Assembly: GCA_036489765.1 (NCBI GenBank)
Contig: DASXFE010000080.1
Location: 1 to 15,003, forward strand
Reading direction: 5' to 3'
Origin: DATARH01 sp036489765
GTDB lineage: Bacteria > Pseudomonadota > Alphaproteobacteria > ATCC43930 > CGMCC-115725
Length of the DNA: 15,003 bases
Part shown: positions 13,976-15,003 of the stretch, in pieces
How positions within the stretch are numbered: the first letter of the stretch is position 1
Layout of the letters: the number at the start of each line of letters is the position of its first letter
Translations under genes and position numbers: made by a program
Notes under the pieces: generated by a model
What the model was told of the DNA's origin: nothing
Seen by the model: only the letters and a program-made list of their open reading frames with translations
Databases searched by the model: none

Positions 13976-14235
13976 GCGACTTCCACCCTGCCGTGGGCAT
14001 GACCGACACGGCGGAGGGCCGGCCACGACCCGTCTGGTTCTCGCCTTCGTTCTCCTGCGGCGCAGAATTCTTCCGAGACGGCAATGACATGGGAGATCTG
14101 CCGCGGCCGCCGGCATGGCAGCGGCGAGCCGCGGCCGGCTGTCGCCGGGGTGATCGGTTCCCGGCGCAAGACACCCCTTGCACCCATGGGAACACCGGCG
14201 CCGATTCCCGCCGGTGCCAAGGTATTCGGCATTTG

Positions 14236-14267
14236 CTTGTCTTCCTCGACAAGGGTTGAGCTACCCT
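14236..14267. promoter_or_regulatory. Two overlapping small hairpins upstream of the monooxygenase gene
   Basis: CTTGTC/GACAAG (14236-14241 with 14248-14253) and AGGGT/ACCCT (14252-14256 with 14263-14267) share two bases and so could not both form. They end 30 nt before the ATG at 14297. They could be an operator or a small switch in the leader, but stems of 6 and 5 bp are also expected by chance at this GC content. Confidence 0.25.
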
Positions 14268-14296
14268 CACCGATGATTGCCGAAGGGAAACAGGTC

Positions 14297-15003
14297 ATGC
14301 CCGATACCCACGCCTTGGCGGATCGCCCGAGCCAGGACCAGCTCGCAGTCTACGACGCCATCGTCATCGGTGCCGGGATTTCCGGCATGTACATGCTCTA
14401 CCGGCTGCGCGAATTGGGCATGACCGCGCGGGTGTTCGAAGCCGGGACGAATGTCGGGGGCACCTGGTACTGGAACCGCTATCCCGGCGCCCGGTTCGAT
14501 TCTGAAAGCTGGACCTACGGCTATTCCTTTTCCAAGGAGCTGATGGCCGAGTGGGACTGGAAGGAGCATTTCTCGCCCCAGCCGGACACGCTCGAATACC
14601 TGAATTACGTCGCCGACAAGTTCGACCTGCGCCGCGACATGGAGTTCCGCAGCACGGTCGCCGCCGCCCATTGGGACGAGGCGGCGAACCGGTGGACCGT
14701 GACCCTGGAAGGCGGCCGGCAGGCGGCGGCGCAATTCCTGTTCACTGCCATCGGCATCCTGTCGGCGTACACGCTGCCGGCCATACCAGGTCGCGAAAGT
14801 TTCCAGGGCCTCGCGTACCATCCGGCACGGTGGCCGCACACGCCGGTGGACTTCGCCGGCAAGCGCGTCGGCATCATCGGCACCGGTGCGACGGCGATCC
14901 AGGCGATCCCGGAAATCGCCAAGCAAGCCGCGCACCTCACCGTCTTCCAACGCCGCCCCAACTGGGCAGCGCCCCTGCATAATTCCAAGATAAAGAAGGA
15001 GGA
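14297..15003 (+). CDS. Baeyer-Villiger-type flavin monooxygenase, C-terminus cut by window edge
   Basis: Only the first 235 residues are visible; the frame runs off the right end. Two Rossmann motifs are present: GAGISG (25-30) for FAD and GTGATA (195-200) for NADPH. Between them are GGTWYWNRYPGARFDSES (54-71), which fits the [AG]GxWxxxx[FY]PGxxxD motif, and FQGLAYHPARWP (169-180), which fits the FxGxxxHxxxWP fingerprint of type I Baeyer-Villiger monooxygenases. These use FAD, NADPH and O2 to turn ketones into esters or lactones in the cytoplasm. Family members are about 500-600 residues, so more than half is missing. AAGGGA lies about 9 nt before the ATG. It is the only plainly metabolic, cytoplasmic gene here and probably marks the edge of the envelope locus. 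Confidence 0.92.
   Translation, partial: MPDTHALADRPSQDQLAVYDAIVIGAGISGMYMLYRLRELGMTARVFEAGTNVGGTWYWNRYPGARFDSESWTYGYSFSKELMAEWDWKEHFSPQPDTLEYLNYVADKFDLRRDMEFRSTVAAAHWDEAANRWTVTLEGGRQAAAQFLFTAIGILSAYTLPAIPGRESFQGLAYHPARWPHTPVDFAGKRVGIIGTGATAIQAIPEIAKQAAHLTVFQRRPNWAAPLHNSKIKKE

Larger units (their letters stand above)
13898..14296. other. 399-nt divergent intergenic region with no secure gene
   Basis: This gap separates the divergent autotransporter operon and monooxygenase gene. It holds a promoter-like pair for the minus-strand operon near 13947-13975 and overlapping hairpins at 14236-14267. One minus-strand reading frame (13969-14232, 87 codons, ATG with GAGGAAG 8 nt upstream, beginning MPNTLAPAGIGAGVPMG) could encode a small peptide. 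However, its third-position GC is lower than in the neighbouring genes, the product has no signal, motif or known family, and other frames are open over the same stretch, so it is not called. Confidence 0.6.

Noticed and set aside
13969..14232. Possible 87-codon minus-strand gene in the gap before the monooxygenase
   Set aside because: It has a fair ribosome binding site, but lower third-position GC than the neighbours, no motif or signal, and competing open frames on both strands.
1..15003. tRNA, rRNA, CRISPR arrays, transposases, integrases, attachment sites
   Set aside because: None seen on reading both strands; there is no regular spaced repeat and no recombinase motif, so there is no direct sign of a mobile element.

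Overview
The window is a GC-rich bacterial chromosome segment with tightly packed genes, mostly GGAGG-type ribosome binding sites, and many Sec/Tat signal peptides and outer-membrane-type proteins, so the host is Gram-negative. The gene families (HRDxSPxNIL-type Ser/Thr kinase with a DUF4384-like tail, WD40-caspase, clan AA aspartic protease with a Cys-rich tail, MepK/YcbK peptidase, Sel1 protein) suggest an alphaproteobacterium. That placement is inference, because no rRNA, tRNA or taxonomic marker gene is present.

Layout. (a) 1-5256, all minus strand: a secreted aspartic protease (3949-5256), a 32-bp perfect palindrome, a membrane pseudokinase (1835-3679), a Sel1-repeat protein 31 nt after it, a MepK-like murein peptidase, and a secreted coiled-coil protein cut by the left edge. 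(b) 5257-5495: a divergent control region with a long-armed inverted repeat and a hairpin. (c) 5496-7053: four small secreted cysteine-rich proteins of unknown function, three on plus and one on minus. (d) 7198-9156, plus: a complete Hanks-type Ser/Thr kinase with one membrane span, built like the pseudokinase. (e) 9158-13897, minus: an autotransporter-type beta-barrel, then an exported WD40-caspase protease, then a lipoprotein alpha/beta hydrolase (13-nt gap and 4-nt overlap, so one operon), then an OmpA-type peptidoglycan-binding protein 84 nt further on. (f) 13898-14296: a 399-nt gap with promoter-like and hairpin sequence. (g) 14297 to the right edge, plus: the N-terminal part of a Baeyer-Villiger-type flavin monooxygenase, probably unrelated.

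How they may work together (inference). Almost every product except the monooxygenase is placed in the inner membrane, periplasm or outer membrane. The kinase and pseudokinase have the same order: cytoplasmic kinase fold, Pro-rich linker with one membrane helix, then a periplasmic two-Cys domain and a DUF4384-like domain. The kinase keeps every catalytic residue; the pseudokinase has lost the ATP lysine, the HRD Asp and Asn, and the DFG Asp. Together with two exported proteases of different classes, a cell-wall hydrolase, an OmpA anchor, a surface barrel and a lipoprotein hydrolase, the locus looks like an envelope-sensing and proteolysis island. The kinase/pseudokinase pair next to a periplasmic caspase operon is the most likely undescribed system here.
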